The position numbers and the translations under genes were made by a program. A stretch of DNA of 6,072 nt from Christiangramia sp. (GTDB lineage Bacteria > Bacteroidota > Bacteroidia > Flavobacteriales > Flavobacteriaceae): the NCBI GenBank assembly GCA_024644145.1, contig JAHELO010000109.1, forward strand, positions 1 to 6,072, read 5' to 3'. This document shows, piece by piece, positions 1 through 5,720 of the stretch. The notes under the pieces are model-generated. The model did not search any database and had not been told where the DNA came from. It saw nothing but the letters and a program-made list of their open reading frames with translations. The stretch's first letter is position 1, and each line of letters opens with the position of its first letter.

Positions 1-465
1 GAAATTAGTGATTTCGGTTCTGGTAGTTTCCCCAGTAACCGGATCTTTCCCAAAGGTATATCCTTTATCTATCTGAGTCCTGAAATTAAGAAACCACGAG
101 TAGTAAAAGTCGCTGGCATCAATCTGCTTTCCCGCAATTGAATTCAATTCCAGCCTGTCGCTGGTCTTACGTGCAAACTCGTCATCCTTAACTTTGGTAA
201 GTCCATAATTGGCAAATATCCTATTATCCCAGGTAAATTTATCTTTCCGGTAATTAAACATATAATCAACCGTAAGGTTACCAGCAATACTAGAAGTACC
301 ACCTCCCGTCCACTCCTTATTAAAAGCGGACTGATTAAACAACAATTGAATATTCCCTTCTCTTGTCCAGCCATTCGGCGGAATAGAATCTTTTTCTTTT
401 TCTTCCTGTGATTGTGCTACTCCAATACAAAGAATGGAGAAAGCGAAAAGTAAAATTTTCCTCAT
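1..465 (-). CDS. DUF3078 family outer-membrane protein, N-terminal part (cut by window edge)
   Basis: The open frame runs from an ATG at 465 to the left edge, giving 155 residues with no stop; the C-terminal part is outside the window. The first 20 or so residues form a signal peptide (MRKILLFAFSILCIGVAQSQ) followed by an acidic EEKEKDS stretch. The mature start shows the DUF3078 pattern: GWTREGN, then LLFNQSAFNKEWTGGG, then a tyrosine-rich, alternating polar/aromatic run with WDNRIFANYGLTK, as expected of beta strands in an outer-membrane barrel. Known of the family: DUF3078 proteins are predicted Bacteroidota beta-barrel proteins without a defined role. The ATG lies only 3 nt after the DUF2480 stop, so the gene is probably cotranscribed with it and coupled in translation. 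No Shine-Dalgarno is seen; the preceding bases are A/T-rich. Family assignment is from motif memory and fairly confident; function is unknown. Confidence 0.8.
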   Translation of the reverse strand, partial: MRKILLFAFSILCIGVAQSQEEKEKDSIPPNGWTREGNIQLLFNQSAFNKEWTGGGTSSIAGNLTVDYMFNYRKDKFTWDNRIFANYGLTKVKDDEFARKTSDRLELNSIAGKQIDASDFYYSWFLNFRTQIDKGYTFGKDPVTGETTRTEITNF

Positions 466-468
466 AAT

Positions 469-981
469 TTAGTTTTTTGGTTGTTTAAATAGAGGGACAG
501 ATGAGCAAGCTTCGCCATACATCAGGCTTTTTACAACCGGCTGCAATTTTTCAATTAGAAAAATATAGGCATTCTTAGGCACAGGTTTGCTCGAACATCC
601 CTTGATGATCACTGGTTTATCTTTAAGTTCTGAAACATCCAGGGCGCCAATCACCTCTTGATAAAGATGACTTTCCAGCGTTTCAAGATCTCCAATTACA
701 ACTTTTTTAGTATGAGGCTGCAGGTAGGTAGAAATGAGCATATACGCCCAGGCCGGCACAATGGCATCTGTAGAACAATTTAAGGCTACGAAGCCATCCC
801 TGTATTGGGTCCAGTCATGTTCTTTTGCCTGATCTCTGAATTCCTTCTCTCTTAACACAAAACCTTCATATAGCCACGTGCTAAGGTCAAAAAGAAACCT
901 TTGACCTTGAGGATAATGATCCTCAAGGTTAAAGGTTATCAATTTACTTTGAGCGACACGATTTAAAATCTCTTCCGCCAT
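469..981 (-). CDS. DUF2480 family protein, SUF-locus companion
   Basis: A 170-residue soluble protein with no signal peptide or membrane segment, so probably cytoplasmic. It matches the DUF2480 family of Bacteroidota by its overall pattern: an N-terminal LNRVAQSKLITFNLEDHYP, a central DGFVALNCSTDAIVPAWAYM (about 62-81), a KGCSSKPVP motif (127-135) and a C-terminal YGEACSSVPLFK (155-166). There are exactly three cysteines, Cys69, Cys129 and Cys159, each inside one of the most family-like motifs, and two are followed by Ser-Ser. They could bind a metal or Fe-S cluster or carry a persulfide, but this is inference. The ATG at 981 follows the DUF59 stop by 10 nt, and the stop is 3 nt from the DUF3078 start, so it sits inside a tight operon with sufE. 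The family has no experimentally defined function that I know of; the neighbourhood points to Fe-S assembly or delivery. Confidence 0.85.
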   Translation of the reverse strand: MAEEILNRVAQSKLITFNLEDHYPQGQRFLFDLSTWLYEGFVLREKEFRDQAKEHDWTQYRDGFVALNCSTDAIVPAWAYMLISTYLQPHTKKVVIGDLETLESHLYQEVIGALDVSELKDKPVIIKGCSSKPVPKNAYIFLIEKLQPVVKSLMYGEACSSVPLFKQPKN

Positions 982-991
982 AGTTATTCAA

Positions 992-1315
992 TTATAAAAG
1001 TCCCAGTTCCAGCTTGGCGCCTTCACTCATAAGATCCTGGCTCCACGGTGGATCAAACGTTATCTCCACTTCCGCGTCTTTTACCATGTCCAGAGATTTC
1101 ACTTTTTCTTCCACCTCCAATGGCAAGGTTTCGGCCACAGGACAGTTTGGTGTGGTAAGGGTCATCAAGATCTTTACATCATAATCTGTACTAACCATTA
1201 CATCATAGATAAGCCCAAGCTCATATATATCTACAGGGATCTCTGGATCGTAGATCGTTTTTAGTACTGTTACGATCTTTTCTCCTAATTCCTGAGTATT
1301 AATTTCCTGTTCCAT
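992..1315 (-). CDS. DUF59/MIP18-type SUF system Fe-S assembly protein
   Basis: A 107-residue one-domain protein of the DUF59 (MIP18/PaaD-like) family, of the SUF-associated subtype. The diagnostic motifs are all present in order: DPEIPVDIYELGLIY at 23-37, TTPNCPVAETLP at 54-65 with the conserved Cys58, and the DPPW motif at 88-91 followed by a short hydrophobic tail. Known of the family: SufT-like and MIP18-type proteins help mature Fe-S proteins, and the conserved Cys is thought to take part in cluster or metal handling. It is likely cytoplasmic and acts with the SufBCD scaffold or in cluster transfer. The ATG at 1315 lies 1 nt after the sufE stop (TAA-A-ATG), strongly suggesting translational coupling. 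It is often labelled SufT or YitW-like, but I leave the symbol empty because the subfamily name is not settled. Confidence 0.92.
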   Translation of the reverse strand: MEQEINTQELGEKIVTVLKTIYDPEIPVDIYELGLIYDVMVSTDYDVKILMTLTTPNCPVAETLPLEVEEKVKSLDMVKDAEVEITFDPPWSQDLMSEGAKLELGLL

Positions 1316-1316
1316 T

Positions 1317-1739
1317 TTAATTTAATTGTGTTTGGTATGCTACGGCATACATTTTTAACTGCTTGATCATACTAACCAGTCCGTTAGCCCGCGTAGGAGA
1401 AAGATGTTCCTTCAAACCTATTTCATCAATGAATTTGGTATCTGCTTCAATGATTTCTGACGGATGCTGATTAGAGAAAACCCTTATCAGGATGGCTACA
1501 ATTCCTTTGGTTATGATAGCATCACTATCTGCCGTGAAAGCAAGTTTGTCTCCTTCCAGCTCTGCATGAACCCAAACCTTGCTTTGGCACCCTTTAATAA
1601 GGTTTTCATCGATCTTATATTTCTCTTCAATTAAAGGCAAAGATTTTCCAAGCTCTATCATATATTCGTAGCGCTGCATCCAGTCATCGAACATTGAAAA
1701 TTCTTCAATTACCTCCTGTTGTTTTTCCTGAATCGTCAT
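1317..1739 (-). CDS. sufE: SufE, cysteine desulfuration protein
   Basis: SufE accepts the sulfane sulfur produced by SufS as a persulfide on its active-site cysteine and passes it to the SufBCD scaffold in the cytoplasm. The 140-residue protein has the usual SufE length and motifs: an N-terminal acidic helical segment with FSMFDDWMQRYEYMIELGK (14-32), then IKGCQSKVWV (48-57) with the acceptor Cys51 at the same number as in E. coli SufE, and HLSPTRANGLVSMI (112-125) near the C-terminus. Cys51 is the only cysteine. The ATG at 1739 is the first in frame and gives the family N-terminus. The gene heads a compact cluster (1 nt to the DUF59 gene) and lies 37 nt after the small exported protein gene; a Bacteroidota-type promoter fits the region just upstream. 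Confidence 0.96.
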   Translation of the reverse strand: MTIQEKQQEVIEEFSMFDDWMQRYEYMIELGKSLPLIEEKYKIDENLIKGCQSKVWVHAELEGDKLAFTADSDAIITKGIVAILIRVFSNQHPSEIIEADTKFIDEIGLKEHLSPTRANGLVSMIKQLKMYAVAYQTQLN

Positions 1740-1753
1740 AAATCAATTTTACG

Positions 1754-1784
1754 CAAAAGTACAATAACAAGTAGTGCTATTCAA
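1754..1784 (-). promoter_or_regulatory. Candidate Bacteroidota-type promoter for the sufE cluster
   Basis: Read on the minus strand, TTG at 1784-1782 is followed after 20 nt by TACTTTTG at 1761-1754. This fits the Bacteroidota consensus TTG-N(about 19-20)-TAnnTTTG at every defined position. Transcription would start near 1749, leaving a leader of roughly 10 nt before the sufE ATG at 1739. The -33 part overlaps the last codons of the upstream gene. The motif is short, and an isolated TAnnTTTG also occurs inside a coding region of this window, so the call rests on the position, orientation and spacing together. Confidence 0.5.
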
Positions 1785-2208
1785 CATTTTCTGCCAATCT
1801 TAAGATAGCCTCCACTAATGGTTTAACCGTAATAGGGGCATTCCCGTGATCGAAAGAATTAGTCTTGTATATAGTATCATTCTTACGAACGCTTAAAATC
1901 GCATGTAAAGCCGCATCTGAAGCTCTGGAGTCTGATGGTGCTTTTAACTGGTTTAGTCTCGAAGCATCGACCTTGCTCAGGACTTCCAGTAATGACTTCC
2001 AATCCTGGTTTGAGATTGTTCCAGATTTTTCACCTGCATTGATTCCTGTACCCTTTATCTTAATGCTTTCTGGACTTACCGTATACATGGTAGATGAACC
2101 TCTGGTGAAGGTTTCATATGTAATAATGTCTATATTATGCTGCTCCTGATAAGAGCACTCATTCGCTGCGAATAGCACCATTATGAGAGTAAAGAAACTT
2201 AATTTCAT
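1777..2208 (-). CDS. Small exported protein of unknown function, possible lipoprotein
   Basis: A 143-residue protein with a hydrophobic N-terminal signal (MKLSFFTLIMVLFAANEC). Cys18 at the end of the hydrophobic stretch suggests lipidation, but the preceding residues Ala-Asn-Glu are not a canonical lipobox, so cleavage by signal peptidase I or a decayed lipobox is equally possible. The mature part is small and probably alpha/beta. It has noticeable motifs YETFTRGSS (31-39), LKAPSDSRASDAALHA (88-103) and NSFDHGNAP (117-125), which resemble an unnamed Flavobacteria family that I recall without a function. The gene lies between the sufS terminator and sufE on the same strand, 37 nt before sufE. 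Its ATG at 2208 is 35 nt beyond the terminator hairpin; I see no convincing promoter in that gap, so it may depend on read-through or a weak promoter. Coding is supported by the signal peptide and coherent composition; the role is unknown. Confidence 0.75.
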   Translation of the reverse strand: MKLSFFTLIMVLFAANECSYQEQHNIDIITYETFTRGSSTMYTVSPESIKIKGTGINAGEKSGTISNQDWKSLLEVLSKVDASRLNQLKAPSDSRASDAALHAILSVRKNDTIYKTNSFDHGNAPITVKPLVEAILRLAENVE

Positions 2209-2242
2209 AGTTTAAAGGATGTTTGATTTATAGCATATTACG

Positions 2243-2271
2243 AAAAAAGGCACCACATGGGCGCCTTTTTT
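2243..2271 (-). terminator. Intrinsic terminator after sufS
   Basis: On the minus strand the RNA would form a 12-bp stem (AAAAAAGGCGCC with GGUGCCUUUUUU) around a 5-nt loop CAUGU, ending in a run of six U. It starts 24 nt after the sufS stop. The one imperfect position is a G-U wobble in the minus-strand RNA but an A-C mismatch in the plus-strand RNA, which favours action on the suf transcript. The A/T arms are symmetric, so some activity in the other direction is possible, though no plus-strand gene is present. Confidence 0.85.
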
Positions 2272-2295
2272 AAATTTATTAACGAGGATATTTTC

Positions 2296-3534
2296 TTATT
2301 GCAGCATCATCTTTGCCTTTTTAACCGCTTCGATAAAAAGATCTATTTCATTAAAAGTATTGTAAAATGCAAAGGAAGCCCTTACCGTTCCGGGTATCTT
2401 AAAAAAGTCCATCACCGGTTGTGCACAATGATGCCCGGTTCTAACGGCTATTCCCATTTTGTCCAGCAAAGTTCCAATATCATATGGATGCAGTCCTTCG
2501 ATATTAAAAGATATAACAGCTGTCTTCTCGGCAGCCTCCCCATATATCTTCATTCCTTCTATCTCCTTAAGTTTTTTGGTGGCATATTCTAAAAGTTCAT
2601 GCTCATAAGTCGCGATCTCGTAGAATCCGATTTCATTCATATAATCCAAAGCGGCACCAAAAGCGATTCCTCCACAAATATTAGGAGTTCCGGCTTCAAA
2701 TTTATGAGGTAAACCAGCGTAAGTAGTCTTTTCAAAAGATACCGTTGCGATCATTTCTCCTCCACCCTGATAAGGAGGCAGCTTTTCAAGCCACTCTTCC
2801 TTCCCATACAGGGCACCTACTCCGGTTGGTCCGCACATTTTATGCGCAGAAACTACATAGAAATCCACATCAAGTTCCTGAACATCTGCCTTAATATGAG
2901 GAGCCGCCTGGGCGCCATCAATCAGCACAGCTGCGTTTACTGAATGGGCTTTTTCTATGATCTTTTTAATAGGGTTAACGGTTCCCAGAGCATTAGATAC
3001 GTGATTCACAAAAACCAGTCTGGTTTTTTCAGAAACAAGCGTTTCAAATTCTGAGTATATGAGTTCCCCCTTATCGTTCATTGGGATTACCCTTAATTTA
3101 GCACCTGTCTTTTCACAAAGCATTTGCCAAGGGACTATATTGGAATGATGTTCCATTGCGGAAACCAGGATCTCATCTCCTTTCTTCAAAAGAGAAGCAA
3201 AACCATTTGCCACCATGTTAATCCCATGTGTGGTTCCAGACGTAAAAATGATCTCATGGGCATTTTCCGCATTAAAATGCTTCTGGATTTTTATCCTGGC
3301 CTGTTCATATTTATCTGTAGCTTCCTGAGATAGCGTGTGAACACCCCGGTGGATGTTCGCATTATACCCGGAATAATAATCCACAATGGCATCCATCACC
3401 TGCTTTGGTGTTTGGGCCGTAGCGGCATTATCAAAATAGACCAGTGGATAGCCATTAACCTTGCGGCTAAGAATTGGAAAATCTTTCCTGATCTTTTCAA
3501 CCTCAAAAGTTTTTGCCTGAGTTTGCTGGCGCAT
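2296..3534 (-). CDS. sufS: SufS, PLP-dependent cysteine desulfurase
   Basis: SufS removes sulfur from L-cysteine, giving alanine and an enzyme persulfide that is handed to SufE. The 412-residue protein is a class V aminotransferase-fold enzyme of the group II (SufS/CsdA) type. Visible landmarks: DNAATAQTP (35-43), TSGTTHGIN (98-106), MEHHSN (127-132) with His129 over the PLP ring, LIDGAQAAPH (204-213) with Asp206 toward the pyridine nitrogen, SAHKMCGPTG (229-238) with PLP lysine Lys232, and RTGHHCAQP (365-373) with catalytic Cys370. These sit at a constant +6 offset from E. coli SufS H123, K226 and C364, so nothing is missing. The short loop around Cys370 is of group II type, which needs SufE, consistent with sufE nearby. 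The ATG at 3534 gives a normal N-terminus and follows the sufD stop by 25 nt. It is the last gene before the terminator. Confidence 0.97.
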   Translation of the reverse strand: MRQQTQAKTFEVEKIRKDFPILSRKVNGYPLVYFDNAATAQTPKQVMDAIVDYYSGYNANIHRGVHTLSQEATDKYEQARIKIQKHFNAENAHEIIFTSGTTHGINMVANGFASLLKKGDEILVSAMEHHSNIVPWQMLCEKTGAKLRVIPMNDKGELIYSEFETLVSEKTRLVFVNHVSNALGTVNPIKKIIEKAHSVNAAVLIDGAQAAPHIKADVQELDVDFYVVSAHKMCGPTGVGALYGKEEWLEKLPPYQGGGEMIATVSFEKTTYAGLPHKFEAGTPNICGGIAFGAALDYMNEIGFYEIATYEHELLEYATKKLKEIEGMKIYGEAAEKTAVISFNIEGLHPYDIGTLLDKMGIAVRTGHHCAQPVMDFFKIPGTVRASFAFYNTFNEIDLFIEAVKKAKMMLQ

Positions 3535-3559
3535 CCCTGAAATATTTACTGGTTATATA

Positions 3560-4873
3560 TTATAAGTTAAAACCCAGTTCCACACCAAGTTTCGAAGCGA
3601 TAAGTTTATTGATCCTTTTCTTTACTTCAGAGATCTTTACGCTTTCAAGAACATTGTTTGCAAAAGCGTACATCATTAGAGCCCGTGCTTCTTTTCGAGG
3701 AATTCCTCTGGACTGCAGATAAAATAAAGCTTCTTCGTCCAGCTGCCCTATGGTACACCCATGGCTACATTTCACGTCATCGGCAAAAATTTCCAGCTGA
3801 GGCTTAGAATTTATGGTTGCTTTATCGTCTGCAAGTATATTATTGTTAGACTGATATGCATTGGTCTTTTGTGCTTCCTTCTCAACAACCACCTTACCGT
3901 TGAAGACTCCGGTAGACCGGTCTCCATAGATCCCTTTGTAGTCCTGATGACTTTCACAATTTGGTTCAATATGATGTACCAGGGTATTGTGATCTACATG
4001 CTGCTTGTCTTCTATGATCGTAACTCCTTTCATGGTAGAATCTATACGCTCGCCCTTCTGATAGAAATTCAGATTATTTCGGGTTAGATTCCCCCCAAAT
4101 GAAAAAGTATGAACCGAAACAGCACTTTCTGTCTTCTGTTCGATAAATGTATTATCAATTAACGAAGCAGAATTCTTATCGTTCTGAATCTTATAATAAT
4201 CTACAATAGACCTTCTGTCTGCAAATATCTCAGTTACAGAATTGGTAAGTACAGGATGATCTGTAAGACTCTGATGTCTCTCGATGATCTGTACGTGTGA
4301 ATTCTCATCTACCACCACCAGATTTCTTGGCTGCAGTAACAATGAAGATTCATTTCCCGTAGCAAAATTTATTATCTGTATTGGCTTATCTGCCAGGTGA
4401 TTCTTATGTATATGGATAAATGCGCCCTCTCTTGCAAAAGCTGTATTCAAGGAGTTGAGCCCAGATTTAGGCGCTACCTTATTGTAATAATTCTCTATTA
4501 CCGGACGGTATTTATCCTTGTTAAGAGCCGACGACATAAGGCACACGTCTATCTTATCATGTGTAGTTTGTGAAAGATGAGAAGAAAAGATACCATCTAT
4601 AAATACCAGGTCATAGGTATCTATATCGTGAATCAAATATTTTTTGATATCCCGGTATTCGATTGCATCTTCTTTCTTAGGAAATACGCTATAATCATGT
4701 TTTAATACAGAGTTAAGCGAGGTATATTTCCAGTTCTCATCTTTTTTATTGGGAAAACCAATATTCTCAAAGTCTTTGATAGCCTGATTCCTGATAGCGT
4801 CTAAACTATTATCAGGCTCCAGCCCTTCTTCAAAGGCTAAAAATGATGAGATCAATTTATCTTTTAATTCCAT
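3560..4873 (-). CDS. sufD: SufD, Fe-S cluster assembly scaffold subunit
   Basis: SufD pairs with SufB and a SufC dimer to form the SufBC2D scaffold on which the cluster is built; it is cytoplasmic. The 437 residues are slightly longer than E. coli SufD (about 423). The N-terminal helical region carries the family NWKYTSL motif (47-53). The middle is the beta-helix core with repeated short strands, including LVVVDENSHVQIIERH (185-200). The C-terminal part has GIYGDRSTGVFNGKVVV (314-330), QSNNNILADDKATINSKPQLEI (341-362) and ADDVKCSHGCTIGQLDEEALFYLQSRGI (364-391 as a block), where SufC contacts are made. His371 in the KCSHG motif matches the conserved His360 of E. coli SufD, flanked by Cys369 and Cys373. 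KCSHGCTIG could in principle suggest SufB, but the length, the N-terminal NWKYTSL and the position between sufC and sufS make SufD clear. The ATG at 4873 is 47 nt after the sufC stop. Confidence 0.96.
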   Translation of the reverse strand: MELKDKLISSFLAFEEGLEPDNSLDAIRNQAIKDFENIGFPNKKDENWKYTSLNSVLKHDYSVFPKKEDAIEYRDIKKYLIHDIDTYDLVFIDGIFSSHLSQTTHDKIDVCLMSSALNKDKYRPVIENYYNKVAPKSGLNSLNTAFAREGAFIHIHKNHLADKPIQIINFATGNESSLLLQPRNLVVVDENSHVQIIERHQSLTDHPVLTNSVTEIFADRRSIVDYYKIQNDKNSASLIDNTFIEQKTESAVSVHTFSFGGNLTRNNLNFYQKGERIDSTMKGVTIIEDKQHVDHNTLVHHIEPNCESHQDYKGIYGDRSTGVFNGKVVVEKEAQKTNAYQSNNNILADDKATINSKPQLEIFADDVKCSHGCTIGQLDEEALFYLQSRGIPRKEARALMMYAFANNVLESVKISEVKKRINKLIASKLGVELGFNL

Positions 4874-4905
4874 TACTTATTAATTTCTTGTTGAACAATT
4901 AAAAT

Positions 4906-4916
4906 TCGCGTCGCGA
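4906..4916. repeat. Small GC-rich palindrome in the sufC-sufD spacer
   Basis: TCGCGTCGCGA is an inverted repeat of 5-nt arms about one central base, and also two direct TCGCG units. It lies 5 nt beyond the sufC stop in a spacer that is otherwise almost all A/T. In RNA it could form only a 4-bp stem with a 3-nt loop. It could be a minor processing or stability hairpin or chance; no role is assigned. Confidence 0.35.
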
Positions 4917-4920
4917 TATT

Positions 4921-5670
4921 TTAAACTGTTTCCTTCTTTACCCAATCGTATCCTCTTTCTTCAAGTTCGTGAGCCAGTTCTTTACCACCAGATTTCACGA
5001 TCTTACCGTCTACCAGTACATGCACAACATCTGGTACTATATAGTTCAACAATCTTTGATAGTGTGTAATTAGAAGTACAGAATTATCTTCTCTTCTAAG
5101 TTTATTTACACCATTTGCCACGATCTTTAAAGCATCTATATCCAGCCCTGAGTCTGTCTCATCCAGGATAGAAAGTTTTGGATCAAGCATCGCCATCTGG
5201 AAGATCTCATTACGTTTCTTCTCCCCTCCGGAAAAACCTTCGTTAAGTGAACGCGACAGAAATTTCCGGTCTATCTCCAGCATTTCAGATTTCTCACGAA
5301 TAAGTTTCAGCATCTCATTAGCTGGCATATCCTCTTTCCCATGAGCTCTGCGTTGTGAATTAATGGCTGTTTTGATGAAGTTGGTCACCGAAACACCAGG
5401 AATTTCCACCGGATATTGAAAAGACAGGAACACTCCTTTGTGAGCTCTTTCTTCCGGAGCCATCTCATTTAGATCTTCTCCTTCAAAGATGATCTCCCCC
5501 TCTGTCATTTCATATTCTTCCCGTCCTGCGATCACAGAAGACAACGTACTTTTTCCCGATCCATTAGGGCCCATTATGGCATGAACCTCTCCCGGATTGA
5601 TCTCAAGATTTATCCCTTTCAGGATTTCCTTATCTTCTATGCTGGCGTGTAAATTCTTTATTTTAAGCAT
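4921..5670 (-). CDS. sufC: SufC, ABC-type ATPase of the SUF scaffold
   Basis: SufC is the ATPase that drives conformational change in the SufBC2D complex; it is soluble although it belongs to the ABC transporter ATPase superfamily. The 249-residue protein (E. coli 248) has all ABC motifs: Walker A GPNGSGKST (34-42), Q-loop Gln85 in FLSFQYPVEIPG, signature FSGGEKKR (146-153), Walker B LSILDE (167-171 region) with catalytic Glu171, D-loop SGLD (174-177) and the H-switch His203 in LLITHYQRLL. The FQYPVEIPGVS and THYQRLLNYIVPD stretches are typical of SufC rather than a transporter. I place the start at the ATG at 5670, giving the family N-terminus MLKIKNLHAS. An in-frame TTG at 5679 would add only three residues (coded TTG-ATA-AAC) that the family does not have. 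It follows the lipoprotein stop by 50 nt and a small hairpin. Confidence 0.97.
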   Translation of the reverse strand: MLKIKNLHASIEDKEILKGINLEINPGEVHAIMGPNGSGKSTLSSVIAGREEYEMTEGEIIFEGEDLNEMAPEERAHKGVFLSFQYPVEIPGVSVTNFIKTAINSQRRAHGKEDMPANEMLKLIREKSEMLEIDRKFLSRSLNEGFSGGEKKRNEIFQMAMLDPKLSILDETDSGLDIDALKIVANGVNKLRREDNSVLLITHYQRLLNYIVPDVVHVLVDGKIVKSGGKELAHELEERGYDWVKKETV

Positions 5671-5685
5671 GTTTATCAATTCTGA

Positions 5686-5701
5686 ATCTGCCTGTGCAGA
5701 T
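5686..5701 (-). promoter_or_regulatory. Small hairpin in the leader region of sufC
   Basis: On the minus strand ATCTGC-ACAG-GCAGAT forms a perfect 6-bp stem with a 4-nt loop, ending 15 nt before the sufC ATG. There is no U-run, so it is not an intrinsic terminator. It could protect or separate the sufC message from the upstream lipoprotein message or influence sufC translation. It may also be a short dispersed palindrome. Function is inference only. Confidence 0.4.
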
Positions 5702-5720
5702 GGATTTATTTTTATCTTTA

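Noticed and set aside
51..58. A TAnnTTTG promoter-like motif on the minus strand (TACCTTTG)
   Set aside because: It is inside the DUF3078 coding sequence and has no TTG at the expected distance upstream, so it is best explained by chance.
144..374. A 76-residue minus-strand open frame with hydrophobic leucine-rich composition
   Set aside because: It lies entirely inside the DUF3078 coding region in another frame; the DUF3078 frame has a signal peptide and family motifs, so this is a shadow.
1865..2149. Plus-strand open frame of 94 codons opposite the small exported protein
   Set aside because: The minus-strand frame has a signal peptide and an upstream and downstream operon on the same strand; the plus frame has no recognisable start signals or family features.
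2257..2592. Plus-strand open frame starting in the terminator hairpin and running antisense to sufS
   Set aside because: Its start codon lies in the terminator loop and the body is antisense to the sufS C-terminus, including the catalytic Cys region.
3761..4087. A plus-strand open frame of 108 codons with apparent membrane-like segments
   Set aside because: It is fully antisense to sufD, whose motifs are continuous across the region; the hydrophobic look comes from complementing the sufD codons.
4879..4905. A/T-rich inverted repeat around TTGTTGAACAA in the sufC-sufD spacer as a possible terminator or operator
   Set aside because: The arms are short (5 nt about one base) and A/T only, giving a weak fold with no U-run, and sufD continues the operon directly after it.
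5671..5679. Upstream TTG start for sufC adding three residues
   Set aside because: The next codon set leads to ATG at 5670, which gives the family-typical MLKIKNLHAS start; the extension has no similarity to SufC proteins.
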